Shown one piece after another: positions 54,432 to 63,224 of a stretch of DNA of 64,000 bases (within the stretch, counting starts at the first letter, position 1; every line of letters starts with the position of its first letter). The DNA comes from Actinomycetes bacterium (GTDB lineage Bacteria > Actinomycetota > Acidimicrobiia > Acidimicrobiales > Palsa-688): positions 1 through 64,000 of the forward strand of contig JAKAQB010000006.1 of NCBI GenBank assembly GCA_021811865.1. The letters run 5' to 3'. The translations under genes and the position numbers were made by a program. The notes under the pieces were generated by a model. It saw only the letters and a list, made by a program, of their open reading frames with translations, had not been told where the DNA came from and did not search any database.

Positions 54432-55606
54432 GCCGTCCCCGAGACCAGTGCGGCGGGACCCCGCTTGACCAGCTGGGCGGCGATGATGGTGCGCTGGATC
54501 TCGCTCGTGCCCTCCCAGATGCGCTCGACACGAAGCTCGCGGAAGAACCGCTCGGCGACGTTCTCGCGCATGTAGCCGCGCCCGCCGAAGATCTGCACCG
54601 CCCGGTCCGCAACCCTCCCCGCCATCTCCGAGCAGGCGAGCTTCACCATCGACGCCTGGGCGTGCTGCACCTTCACGTCCCGGCCCTCGTCGACGCCGCG
54701 CGCCGCTTCGTAGAGCATGCTCCGAGCGGCGAACAGCTCGGTGGCGCAGTCGGCGAGCATGGCCCCGACCAGCTGGTAATCGGCTATGGGGCGTCCACCG
54801 ACGATGCGGCTGCAGGCGAAGGCCGTGGCCGCGGCGAGGAGCCGGTCGGCGGCGCCGACGCAGCGGGCGGCGACCATGAACCGCTCGAAGCGGAACCAGG
54901 CGTAGGAGTACGACATGCCGTCGCCTTCTCCACCCACGAGGTTGGCGGCGGGCACGCGGACGCCCTCGAAGGCGACGACCGGGTGGTGATGATCCAGGGT
55001 GTGCGAGTAGGAGGGGGTGCGGACCACCGACACGCCGTCGCTCGGTAGATCGACGACGACGAGGGCGTGGCGCCCGGCCCCCGGCCCGTCGGTGAGGACT
55101 CCCTCGAAGAAGGCGTAGTCGGCGTGGTTGTAGCTGGTCACGTGCCACTTGACCCCGTCGAGGACGTACCCGTCGCCGTCGCGACCGACGGTGGCCGTCA
55201 GGTCGGTCACGTCCGAGCCGGCGCCCTCCTCGGTGATGGCGTAGCACTCCGAGCGCTCGCCGGCGACCGTCGGGCGCAGCCAGCGCTCCACCTGGTAGGG
55301 CGTGGCCACCTCGACCCACCACTGCGGCGGCGTGCTGGCGACCCACATGAGCCCGTTGGTGACCCTGCCGACCTGCTCTTGGACGAGCACCTGCTGCAGC
55401 ATGGTCGCCCCGCCCCCGCCGAGCTCGGCGGGCATGTTGGTCGCCCGCAGGCCCAGCTCGTCGCAGCGGGCCCGGAACCGGGCGGCGACGTCGTCGGGGA
55501 GCCGCCCTTCGTTGGCCTCGGCGTGCTCCTCCCAGGGGATGAGCTCGTCGCCGAGCGTGCGCGCCCGGGCTTGCAGGTCCAGGTCCTCCCGGGACAGGCC
55601 GTACAC
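54368..55606 (-). CDS. acyl-CoA dehydrogenase
   Basis: 412 aa from a GTG at 55606, chosen because GGGAGGG lies 3-9 bp upstream; the frame stays open to a TTG at 55639 inside the operator. N-terminal helices (ARTLGDELIPWEEHAEANEG), CYAITEEGAGSDVTDLTATV of the flavin-binding middle domain, and the C-terminal VQIFGGRGYMRE and IWEGTSEIQRTIIAAQLV motifs. It oxidises an acyl-CoA to the enoyl form with FAD. It follows the acyl-CoA synthetase on the same strand by 29 bp and belongs to the TetR regulon. Confidence 0.9.
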   Translation of the reverse strand: MYGLSREDLDLQARARTLGDELIPWEEHAEANEGRLPDDVAARFRARCDELGLRATNMPAELGGGGATMLQQVLVQEQVGRVTNGLMWVASTPPQWWVEVATPYQVERWLRPTVAGERSECYAITEEGAGSDVTDLTATVGRDGDGYVLDGVKWHVTSYNHADYAFFEGVLTDGPGAGRHALVVVDLPSDGVSVVRTPSYSHTLDHHHPVVAFEGVRVPAANLVGGEGDGMSYSYAWFRFERFMVAARCVGAADRLLAAATAFACSRIVGGRPIADYQLVGAMLADCATELFAARSMLYEAARGVDEGRDVKVQHAQASMVKLACSEMAGRVADRAVQIFGGRGYMRENVAERFFRELRVERIWEGTSEIQRTIIAAQLVKRGPAALVSGTAQATRAPTATGSSVAMVQSTT

Positions 55607-55624
55607 GTTCCCTCCCGTCGTAGT

Positions 55625-55638
55625 TGACTGATCGTTCA
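55625..55638. promoter_or_regulatory. TetR operator candidate, copy 1
   Basis: TGACTGATCGTTCA, 19 bp upstream of the acyl-CoA dehydrogenase start and overlapping the synthetase stop; one of three near-identical sites. Confidence 0.65.
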
Positions 55639-57792
55639 ATCTAGGGGAAAGGCGTCCTGCTCACCGGCTCTCGCCCGTGTCACGACGAGGACGTCGAGGG
55701 CGAGCGGTCCTCCCCGCCCGCAACGCAGCGGGTTCACCTCGACGGCTTCCAGCCTGCCGGCGAGCTCGTGGGCGAGCGTCGCGAAGGCCGCCACCGCCTC
55801 GGCGACGGCGCCGACGTCCACCGCCGGCCGACCGCGGAACCCGTCGAGCAGCGGGCGGACCGCGAGGCCGTCGATGAGCTCGGCGGCGACCGCAGCGTCG
55901 ACCGGCGGCAGCGCGACCCTTCGGTCACCTCGTAGCTCGACGTCCACCCCCCCGGCACCGACGACGAGCATGGGGCCGAGGAGAGGGTCGCGCACCATCC
56001 CGAGCGCCAGCTCCACGCCCGGCGGGGCCAGCGCCATCACCACCGCCCGAGGACCGAGGGCACCGCTCATCGTCTGGTAGGCGCGCCGGAGGCCGCCGGC
56101 GTCGGCGATGCCGACCACCACCCCGCCGACGTCGGACTTGTGGGCGATGCCCGGCTGGTCGGTCTTCAGGACCACGGGGTAGCCGACGGCCTCGGCGGCG
56201 GCCAGCGCCCCGGCAAGGTCCGACACAGCCACCGTGGCAGGGCTGGCGATGCCGTAGTCGCCGAGCAGTGCGAATCCCTGGGCCGTGCCCACACCGCCGG
56301 GGTCCGACAGGGCCGCCAGTCCCCGGGCCTGCCGGGCGGCGTCGGGCGCCGGAGGCTCGGTGTGCAGGCGCCGCCGCCGCCCCTCCAACGAGAGGAGGTG
56401 ACCGAGGGCGCGCAGGCCGCTCTCCGTGCCCTCGAGCACGGGAACACCGGCAGCGCGCAAGGAGCGGGCGGTCGGGAGGTGGATGGCGCTCGGTAGGTTG
56501 GAGAGCACGGCGAGCGGCGAGGAGGTGCGGGCGAAGGCCGCAAGAGCGGCGTCCTCGTAGGAGTCCTCGCGCCCCACCTCGGGCACCAGGTCGACGGTGA
56601 GCACGGTGGCCGACGTGTCGGGGTCGTCGGCGAGGGCAAGGATGCTCTCGGTGAACACGGCGGTGGCGTCGGCGCCCGTGCCCCACACATCGAGTGGGTT
56701 GTCCGGCTGGAGGCCCTCGTCGAGGACGGCGGCGAGGCGCTCCCGGGTCGAGGGCCCGATGGCCGCCAGGCGGATACCCACCCGGCCGGCGACGTCGACC
56801 AGGAGGGCACGCTCGGCGCCCGAGTCGTGCACGGAGGCCAGCCGCCCGGGGCCTCCGTCGGCCCGGGCAGCGGGGCGCCGCCCGGCGCAGAGCAGCTCCA
56901 AGGTGTCGGTCATCTCCGACATGTCGCTCACCCGGATGGCGCCGGTGGCCTCGCAGAGGGCTTCCCACGTGGCATCGTCGCCAGCCAGCGCCCCACTGTG
57001 GGCCTCGACCATCGCCCGCCCTCCGGGGGAGGCGCCGACGGGAAGGACGACGGCGGGGATGCCGTCCCGGGCGGCGCCGGCGAGCAGCGACCGCAGCCGG
57101 GGCGCGTCCCGCAACGTCTCGAGAAAGAGGGCGAGCACACCGGTCCGACCGCTCGACAGCGCGTACTCGACATAGTCGGCGGTGCTGGTCACCAGCTCCT
57201 GGCCCGATGAGACCGCCAGGCTCCACCCGATGCGGCGCTCAGCGCGCAGCAACGCCGAGTACGCCGAGCCGGAGTGGGTGACGAGGGCGACCGGCCCGGC
57301 AGGCAGCGGGTCCGGCTCCAGGTAGCCGACGGCGCGCAGGCCGGCGACGGGGTTGACGAAGCCCATGCATGCCGGTCCGCACACCGCCATCCCCGCGCCC
57401 GCCGCCGTGGCGGCGAGACGCTCCCGCAAGCCGGGGGCGAAGGCGCTGGCGAAGATCACCGCCCCGCGGTCACCGCGCGCCGCGGCGATGGCCAGCTGCT
57501 CGTCGAGGCTGGCGTCGCCGACGGCGAGGGCCACCAGGTCGACGGGGCCGGGCACGGCATCGAGGCTCGGCAGGCACGGCCGGCCGCCGATCTTGTCGTA
57601 GCGGGGGTTGACCAGGTGCAGCTCCGGTCGGCAGGGGCTGGCGTCCAGGCCGGCCAGCAGCCGGGACCCGAGGCTGTGGGGCCGTGCGCTGGCGCCGACG
57701 ACAGCCACCGAGCGGGCCTCGAGCATGCTGCGAAGAGTCGCGGCCCGCCGGCTGCTCGTGGGGGCCGGCGGCTCGTGGGTCGGGCGGTCCAA
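55636..57792 (-). CDS. NDP-forming acyl-CoA synthetase
   Basis: 718 aa from a TTG at 57792 with GGAGAG upstream; the open frame extends to 58131 but crosses the operator. CoA-binding domain (LEARSVAVVGASARPHSLG, VNPRYDKIGGRPCLPSLDAV), succinyl-CoA-ligase-like middle (MVEAHSGALAGDDATWEALC with the catalytic His), and a C-terminal ATP-grasp (DYGIASPATVAVSDLAGALA, VVLKTDQPGIAHKSDVGGVV). It makes an acyl-CoA from acid, CoA and ATP or GTP. In an operon with the acyl-CoA dehydrogenase. Confidence 0.85.
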   Translation of the reverse strand: MDRPTHEPPAPTSSRRAATLRSMLEARSVAVVGASARPHSLGSRLLAGLDASPCRPELHLVNPRYDKIGGRPCLPSLDAVPGPVDLVALAVGDASLDEQLAIAAARGDRGAVIFASAFAPGLRERLAATAAGAGMAVCGPACMGFVNPVAGLRAVGYLEPDPLPAGPVALVTHSGSAYSALLRAERRIGWSLAVSSGQELVTSTADYVEYALSSGRTGVLALFLETLRDAPRLRSLLAGAARDGIPAVVLPVGASPGGRAMVEAHSGALAGDDATWEALCEATGAIRVSDMSEMTDTLELLCAGRRPAARADGGPGRLASVHDSGAERALLVDVAGRVGIRLAAIGPSTRERLAAVLDEGLQPDNPLDVWGTGADATAVFTESILALADDPDTSATVLTVDLVPEVGREDSYEDAALAAFARTSSPLAVLSNLPSAIHLPTARSLRAAGVPVLEGTESGLRALGHLLSLEGRRRRLHTEPPAPDAARQARGLAALSDPGGVGTAQGFALLGDYGIASPATVAVSDLAGALAAAEAVGYPVVLKTDQPGIAHKSDVGGVVVGIADAGGLRRAYQTMSGALGPRAVVMALAPPGVELALGMVRDPLLGPMLVVGAGGVDVELRGDRRVALPPVDAAVAAELIDGLAVRPLLDGFRGRPAVDVGAVAEAVAAFATLAHELAGRLEAVEVNPLRCGRGGPLALDVLVVTRARAGEQDAFPLD

Positions 57793-57828
57793 TGCGTGCT
57801 CTCCGTGAATCCGGTGCCACCGCAGCAC

Positions 57829-57842
57829 TGACTGACTGTTCA
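57829..57842. promoter_or_regulatory. TetR operator candidate, copy 2
   Basis: TGACTGACTGTTCA between the divergent acyl-CoA synthetase and TetR genes. Confidence 0.65.
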
Positions 57843-57915
57843 GAATGGGGAAGACGCTAGCGTCGGGGGCAAGCTCGTCGGCAACCCCGGCGCGCCAGCC
57901 CCACGACCGGGAAGG

Positions 57916-58584
57916 ATGGCGCCGATGTCCTCCACCGCCGCCGGTGCCGCAACAGACGAGCTCGACCCCCGCCGCACCCAGATCCTGCGCGCCGCTCTCG
58001 AGGTCATCGCGGAGCGCGGCTACAGCGAGACCCGCATCGCCGACGTCGCCGAGCGAGTGGGCGTGAGCCCGGCCCTCGTCATGTACTACTTCAAGACCAA
58101 GGATCGGCTCCTCGCCGAGGCGATCCGCCACGCCGAGGATCTCTGGTACGTGGACGGCACCCGCCTCATGGAGGCGATACCGACGGCCAGCGGGCGCCTG
58201 GAGGCCCTAGTGCGCATCACGTGCCTCTCCGACGAGGAGGTCGGCCTGTCCTCCGAGTCGTGGGCCTTGTGGATCGACCTGTGGTGCCAGGCGCTGCGCC
58301 GCCCGGCCGTCGCCGCCGTCCGGGAGGAGTTCGACGCCCACTGGCGCGAGACGATCCGGGCGGTGGTGCGTCACGGCCAGGCTGCCGGTGAGTTCGAGCC
58401 GGTGGATGCCGACGAGGTCGCCGTCGCGCTCTCCGCCCTGCTCGACGGCCTGTCGGTCCAGCTCGCCCTGCGCGACCCGGCCGTCACCGAGGAGCGGGCC
58501 TTCGAGACGGCGATGCGGTTCGCCTCCCGGCTGCTCGGCTTCGCCTGGGAACCCCCGCAGCGGGTGCGCCGGCGCCGGGCGTAG
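57916..58584 (+). CDS. TetR-family repressor
   Basis: 222 aa. N-terminal helix-turn-helix: LDPRRTQILRAALEVIAERG, YSETRIADVAERVGVSPALV, MYYFKTKDRLL. The ligand domain has the AcrR/BetI-like pattern (EALVRITCLSDEE, WALWIDLWCQALRRPAVAAV). Divergent from the acyl-CoA genes and followed by the solute-binding protein; the three TGACTGAYYGTTCA sites are its probable operators. The inducer is probably an acyl-CoA or the imported substrate. A second ATG three codons in is equally possible. Confidence 0.87.
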   Translation: MAPMSSTAAGAATDELDPRRTQILRAALEVIAERGYSETRIADVAERVGVSPALVMYYFKTKDRLLAEAIRHAEDLWYVDGTRLMEAIPTASGRLEALVRITCLSDEEVGLSSESWALWIDLWCQALRRPAVAAVREEFDAHWRETIRAVVRHGQAAGEFEPVDADEVAVALSALLDGLSVQLALRDPAVTEERAFETAMRFASRLLGFAWEPPQRVRRRRA

Positions 58585-58699
58585 CACGAGGCGTACCGGC
58601 CATGGCATGCGGGTCGAGGGCGAGCAGCGATCAGCCTGCGAGCCCTCCGGCGCCTTGCGCGCACGGCGCCGGGATGGTTGACTCCGCACGGAGACTGAC

Positions 58700-58713
58700 T
58701 GACTGACTGTTCA
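58700..58713. promoter_or_regulatory. TetR operator candidate, copy 3
   Basis: TGACTGACTGTTCA, preceded by GACT repeats, 47 bp before the solute-binding protein ATG. Confidence 0.65.
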
Positions 58714-58759
58714 ACCGAAGGCCGGGCGGTCTCCTCGCCTAGCAACGGGAGGGAGAACG

Positions 58760-60676
58760 ATGAGGCACCGAGGAGCTGGCCAGAGCGTTGATCCCGGGCG
58801 GGCACTGCCCGAGCCGCCACCAGCTGCCGACCACGGCGGCGGGCGCCGCTGCCGGCGCAGCTTCGGGGTGCTGGCCCTCGTTGCGGTCGGGGCGCTCCTG
58901 CTTGCGGCGTGCGGATCGGGCACCACCTCCCCGTCTGCCACCAAGACCACCAAGCCGGTCGTGAAGGGCGCGCCGATCAAGGGCGGCGTGGCCAGCTACT
59001 CCCTTGCTGTCGGCAACGACTTCACGTGGATGCTGCCCCTCGAGAACCAGGCCAACTACGAACCCTGGGACTTCAACGTCGAGGACGGGATGTGGCGGCC
59101 GCTCTACTTCGCCGGGGGGCCGACGACCGGGATCGACTACGGGTTGTCGATCGGCCAGAAGCCGGTGTACTCCCACGGCAACACCCAGGTGACCGTCACG
59201 CTCAACAAGGGCTGGACCTGGTCCAATGGGGCCCCGGTGACGAGCGCCGCCGTGCGCTTGTTCTTCCAGCTGGAGGCGGCCGGGGCCAAGGCGGGCAAGT
59301 ACGCCCCCTACCTGCCCGGCGAGATGCCCGACGACATCGCGAGCGTGAGCTACCCCAGCGCCTACCAGTTCGTGATCCACCTGAAGCGGGCGTACAACCC
59401 CGCCTGGTTCACCGGCAACCAGCTCAGCTGGGTCATCCCGCTACCCCAGGCGTGGGACAAGACCTGCGCGACCTGTGCAGTCGGCAACAACGCCTCGACG
59501 CCTGCCGGAGCCCTCGCGGTCTTCAACTTCCTCTACAAGGCCTCCGAGTCGGTGTCGACGTACAGCACCAACCCGCTGTGGAGGGTCGTCGACGGTCCCT
59601 GGGTCATCAAGTCGTACAACCCGACCACCTACCACGCGGTCTTCTCGGCCAACCCTCACTACACCGGTCCGGGCAAGCCCCACCTGGCCGGCTACCAGAT
59701 CTACAGCTTCTCGTCCAACACCGCCGAGCTCGACGCCCTGCGCTCGGGGCAGGTGGACTTCGGCTACATCCCCTTCAGTGACGTCGGCCAGATCTCGCAC
59801 TTCAAGTCGAGCGGCTACAACGTCATGGCCTGGCCCAACTTCTACAACGAGGCCATGGAGCTCGGCTACACCGGCCCGTGGAGGGCGCTGGTCAGCCAGC
59901 TCTACATCCGCCAGGCCCTCCAGCACCTCGTCAACGAGCCGCTCTACGTGAAGCAGGCCCTCCACGGCTACGGGCTCGTCAACTACGGGCTCGCCCCCGA
60001 CTACCCCGGCTCCAACCTCGTGGCCCCGGCGCTGCGCTCCGACCCATACCCATACAGCGTCTCGGCCGCCGCCAAGCTGCTGGCCGCTCACGGCTGGGTG
60101 AAGGGCCCGGGTGGCATCGACGTGTGCGGGCGCCCCGGCAGCGCGCCCAACGAGTGCGGACCGGGTATCCCCAAGGGCAAGCCTCTCAGCATCCTGTTCA
60201 TGTACGCGACGGGCAGCCCGAGCTTCCTCGCCCAGGTGGAGGCGTTTGCCACCTCCGCCAAGCAGGCTGGGATCGCCATCCCCCTCGACGGCCAGACCGA
60301 GACCACCATGTTCTCGATCGCCGGCACCTGCCCGCCGGGGCCGTGCAAGTGGGGCATAGCCGGCTACAGCGGCTACATGTGGGACTTCGGCCAGTACACC
60401 GTCATCCCGAGTGGCGGCCAGCAGTTTGGCAAGGGCAACTACTGGGGCGGCGGCTACAACAACCCGACGGCACAGAGGCTCATCGCCGCTGACCACGCGA
60501 CCCCCGGCCTCGCGCCGCTCTACGCCGCTCAGACCTACATCTCCCGGGACGTGGCGTCCCTGTGGTGGCCGGTGACCGACTTCCAGATCCTCGCCGCCAA
60601 GAACAACCTGGGCGGCTGGTACCCCCTCAGTCCGTACGCCAACTACCAGGTGTCCCGGTGGTACTTCGTGAAGTGA
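58760..60676 (+). CDS. peptide/oligosaccharide ABC solute-binding lipoprotein (family 5)
   Basis: 638 aa. The N-terminus has an unusually long 35-residue polar extension before the hydrophobic SFGVLALVAVGALLLAACGS lipobox. The mature protein has the family 5 folds: YEPWDFNVEDGMWRPLYFAG, NDFTWMLPL, TYHAVFSANPHYTGPGKPHL and WRALVSQLYIRQALQHLVNE. Three Cys pairs (CATCAVG, CGRPGSAPNECG, CPPGPCKWG) suggest disulfides. No permease or ATPase genes follow, so it may be an orphan. An ATG with GGGAGGGAG upstream starts it. Confidence 0.87.
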   Translation: MRHRGAGQSVDPGRALPEPPPAADHGGGRRCRRSFGVLALVAVGALLLAACGSGTTSPSATKTTKPVVKGAPIKGGVASYSLAVGNDFTWMLPLENQANYEPWDFNVEDGMWRPLYFAGGPTTGIDYGLSIGQKPVYSHGNTQVTVTLNKGWTWSNGAPVTSAAVRLFFQLEAAGAKAGKYAPYLPGEMPDDIASVSYPSAYQFVIHLKRAYNPAWFTGNQLSWVIPLPQAWDKTCATCAVGNNASTPAGALAVFNFLYKASESVSTYSTNPLWRVVDGPWVIKSYNPTTYHAVFSANPHYTGPGKPHLAGYQIYSFSSNTAELDALRSGQVDFGYIPFSDVGQISHFKSSGYNVMAWPNFYNEAMELGYTGPWRALVSQLYIRQALQHLVNEPLYVKQALHGYGLVNYGLAPDYPGSNLVAPALRSDPYPYSVSAAAKLLAAHGWVKGPGGIDVCGRPGSAPNECGPGIPKGKPLSILFMYATGSPSFLAQVEAFATSAKQAGIAIPLDGQTETTMFSIAGTCPPGPCKWGIAGYSGYMWDFGQYTVIPSGGQQFGKGNYWGGGYNNPTAQRLIAADHATPGLAPLYAAQTYISRDVASLWWPVTDFQILAAKNNLGGWYPLSPYANYQVSRWYFVK

Positions 60677-61940
60677 CCTGACCGGCGGTCATGGCAGGGC
60701 CGCGCCCGGGCACCCCCCGCCAGATGACCGTGAGCACGCCGAGGCCGAGCGCGACTGCGCCGGACGACAGGAGGAACGGCAGGCCCGGCGCGACGCCGAA
60801 GAGCGCTCCCGAGACCGTCGCTGCGACGGCGATGGCGGCGGTCTGCGCGGTCGCGGCGGCCCCCTGTGCTCGGCCGATGTCACGGGAAGGGACCGAGTGG
60901 GCGAGCTGGGCGGACTGGGCCGGCCAGCCTGCTGCGGTGATCACGGCCTCTGCGCCCCCGAGCCCGATCAGCCAGGCGACCGAGTGGACGAAGGGGTAGG
61001 CGGCCGCGAAACCACCTGTTCCGGCCAGCGCCACGACCACGAGGTGGCGCCGGTCGAGACGGTCGACGAGCCATCCCGCTGGCAGCGACACGACCGCGAA
61101 CGGCAGGGCGAACAGGGTCCAGGAGAGCCCGATCTCCCATGGGGTCGCGCCGCGAAGGACGAGGAGCAGGCTCCAGCAGACCTCGTACATGCCGGTGATG
61201 ATCCCGACGGCAACGAAGGCGACGACGACCCCGAGGACCGAGCGGTTCCTCCAAAGAGGCAGTCGAGGCTGGTCGGGGGTTGCCTCGGCCCTCCGGCCGC
61301 CTGGCACGAAGGCGGCGATCGGGGCCGCCGCTGCCAGGACGGCACCGGCCGCGCCGAGGAAGAGCCATCGCATGCCGCCGAGGCCGGCGAGCCCGCCCAA
61401 CAACGGACCGATCGCCATGCCGACTGTCTGCATCCCGTAGAGGGCGCCGAAGGCACGGCCCTGGGCCCTTCTCGGGACCACTTCTCCGATGGTGGCGGCG
61501 TTGGCGACGTCGACGACGCCGGTTCCGACCCCCTGGACGGCGCGGAAGGCGAGTGTCGCGAGCGGCGCTGAGAAGAAGAAGAAGAGCACGGTTGCGACGG
61601 CATAGGTGACGAGGCCGGCGACCTGGATCGTCCGGCGCCCGATCCGGTCCGAGAGCCGCCCGAGCGGGTACTGGACGGCGACGGCCGCCAGGAAGAACGC
61701 CCCCATCGTGAGCCCGACGAGGGGCACCGAGGACCCGTGGCGGCGGAGGTAGACCGGCAGCAGCGGCAGGATGGCGCTCGCACCTCCCCACTCGGCAAAG
61801 GCCGAGAGGGACAGCGCGACGACGAGTCGCCGGGCGGCCCGCCTGTCGCCGCAGCCGCCGGGCCCCCGAGCGGCGCTTCCCTCGGCGGAGCTTGCGGCGG
61901 CACCTGGCCGGCGGACCTCGGTTGCATCGAAGGCCGTCAT
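60627..61940 (-). CDS. MFS transporter (drug-efflux type)
   Basis: 437 aa, 12 transmembrane segments. The loop-2 motif GRLSDRIGRRTIQ is conserved and the second-half motif PAGWLVDRLDRRHLV repeats it. VQGVGTGVVDVANAATIGEV is the motif C region. Likely a proton-driven efflux pump. Its start overlaps the TetR stop by 4 bp and its end overlaps the solute-binding gene by 50 bp (convergent). It is probably repressed by the adjacent TetR. Confidence 0.85.
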   Translation of the reverse strand: MTAFDATEVRRPGAAASSAEGSAARGPGGCGDRRAARRLVVALSLSAFAEWGGASAILPLLPVYLRRHGSSVPLVGLTMGAFFLAAVAVQYPLGRLSDRIGRRTIQVAGLVTYAVATVLFFFFSAPLATLAFRAVQGVGTGVVDVANAATIGEVVPRRAQGRAFGALYGMQTVGMAIGPLLGGLAGLGGMRWLFLGAAGAVLAAAAPIAAFVPGGRRAEATPDQPRLPLWRNRSVLGVVVAFVAVGIITGMYEVCWSLLLVLRGATPWEIGLSWTLFALPFAVVSLPAGWLVDRLDRRHLVVVALAGTGGFAAAYPFVHSVAWLIGLGGAEAVITAAGWPAQSAQLAHSVPSRDIGRAQGAAATAQTAAIAVAATVSGALFGVAPGLPFLLSSGAVALGLGVLTVIWRGVPGRGPAMTAGQVTSRSTTGTPGSWRTD

Positions 61941-62572
61941 CCTTGCGCCCCCTTCCCCCGCCCCGGTCCCGCGTCGATCGAGTCCTCCAGCAACCTGGCC
62001 AGTGCCTCGCCGACCCGCTTGCGGAGCTCGCCGTGGACCGGAGCGACGCCGAAGAGGTCGCTCAGCCAGATGCCGTCGGCCGCGAGGCGCAGGAGGGTGG
62101 CGATCGCCGGGTCGAGGCCGTCGCGCTCGATCCGTGCCTGCCAGTGGTCGAAGCGCTCCCGGAGCGGTGCGAGCAGGCGGGGGTCCGAGGCCATGCCAGC
62201 AAGAAGGGCGCCGCTCAGGCTCCGGTCCCGCACGTCGTCGGGCTCGTCAGGCACGTCGGGCTCGTCGGGCTCGTCGGTGGGCTCGAGCGTCGCTACGACG
62301 TAGGCCCGGGTGAAGTCCCCCGGCTGGTCTCCGAGGGCACCGTGGTGCTCCAGATCCTCGTCGAAGCTCTCGACGAAGCGGGCCAGCATCGCCGAGACGA
62401 GGGCGTCCCGGCTCGGGAAGTGGTAGAGCACGCCCCCCTTGCTCAGCCCTGCCTCGTTGGCGGCCGCCTCGATCGTGAGCTTGGAAACCCCGTCGCGGAT
62501 GACGAGATCCTCTGCAGCGCGGATGATGCGCTCTTTGGTCCCAGACTGTGAATGCGAAGGGGTGGCGGCCAC
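61937..62572 (-). CDS. TetR-family repressor of the MFS operon
   Basis: 211 aa. HTH: TKERIIRAAEDLVIRDGVSK, LTIEAAANEAGLSKGGVLYH, FPSRDALVSAM. The ligand domain carries an acidic insert of repeated EPDEPDVPDEPDD (about residues 115-127). It is first in the operon, 5 bp from a 26-bp perfect-arm palindrome, so it should autoregulate. GTG start at 62572. The TetR-MFS layout is typical of efflux systems. Confidence 0.88.
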   Translation of the reverse strand: MAATPSHSQSGTKERIIRAAEDLVIRDGVSKLTIEAAANEAGLSKGGVLYHFPSRDALVSAMLARFVESFDEDLEHHGALGDQPGDFTRAYVVATLEPTDEPDEPDVPDEPDDVRDRSLSGALLAGMASDPRLLAPLRERFDHWQARIERDGLDPAIATLLRLAADGIWLSDLFGVAPVHGELRKRVGEALARLLEDSIDAGPGRGKGAQG

Positions 62573-62577
62573 AGCCT

Positions 62578-62603
62578 TACTGTACCGTCTGGACGGTACA
62601 GTA
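62578..62603. promoter_or_regulatory. TetR operator, 12-bp arms
   Basis: TACTGTACCGTC, two bases, then GACGGTACAGTA; a perfect palindrome directly upstream of the TetR start. Confidence 0.78.
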
Positions 62604-63224
62604 GGAGGCCAGCAGGGACCGTGACCTCAACTGTCCACCAGGAACCGAGCTCAACAGCTTCAGCGGAGCACGACGCTGCACTGCGGAGCAGACGCTGTCA
62701 CTGCGAGCTTGCCCACCGCGCCCACCGAGAGTGGTCGCCAAGCTGCCGGCCTGATGGACCTTTGGAAGGTTGTTGTCGTCCAGCGACAACGGGCTTCCAA
62801 AGTTCGCAGCGAGGGACCACTTCCCGCCGCTCCCCGTGGTGTTGGCGGAAGCAATAGGAGTGCAAATGGTCCTGTTCGGCGAAAGTCCCGGACAACGGGG
62901 CTCACATGGGGAATGCCGGCCACGGCGGGCGGGGCAAGCGACGGCGAACTGCAGGACAGGAAGACCCGAACAGGAAGACCCGGTGCTTCAGCTAGCGTTA
63001 GCGAGGAACACCGGTGCGTACAAGGCGCCCGCTGGAGCTCCCCGGGCGGAGCGCGTCAGCCGGCGACACGCCGGCTCGCTCGTGCTACGCCGGCACTGGG
63101 CGCGCCTCCCCGCGCCATCGGCGCATGCTTGCGCGCACGGTCAGCCGGCCAGTGGGAGACGAACAAGCAGAGTCGGGTGGCGGGGGGGCTGTGCGGCCTC
63201 ACTCCTTCCCGCTCACCCGCTGGC
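62604..63224. other. 620 bp without a recognisable gene
   Basis: No conserved protein is seen in any frame. It contains the hairpin at 62760-62802. Confidence 0.5.
62760..62802. repeat. long interrupted inverted repeat
   Basis: CTTTGGAAG and CTTCCAAAG form outer arms, TTGTCG and CGACAA inner arms, with 4-base unpaired segments between and a 5-base loop. The strand symmetry is strong; it may be an IS end, terminator or recombination site. Confidence 0.6.
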
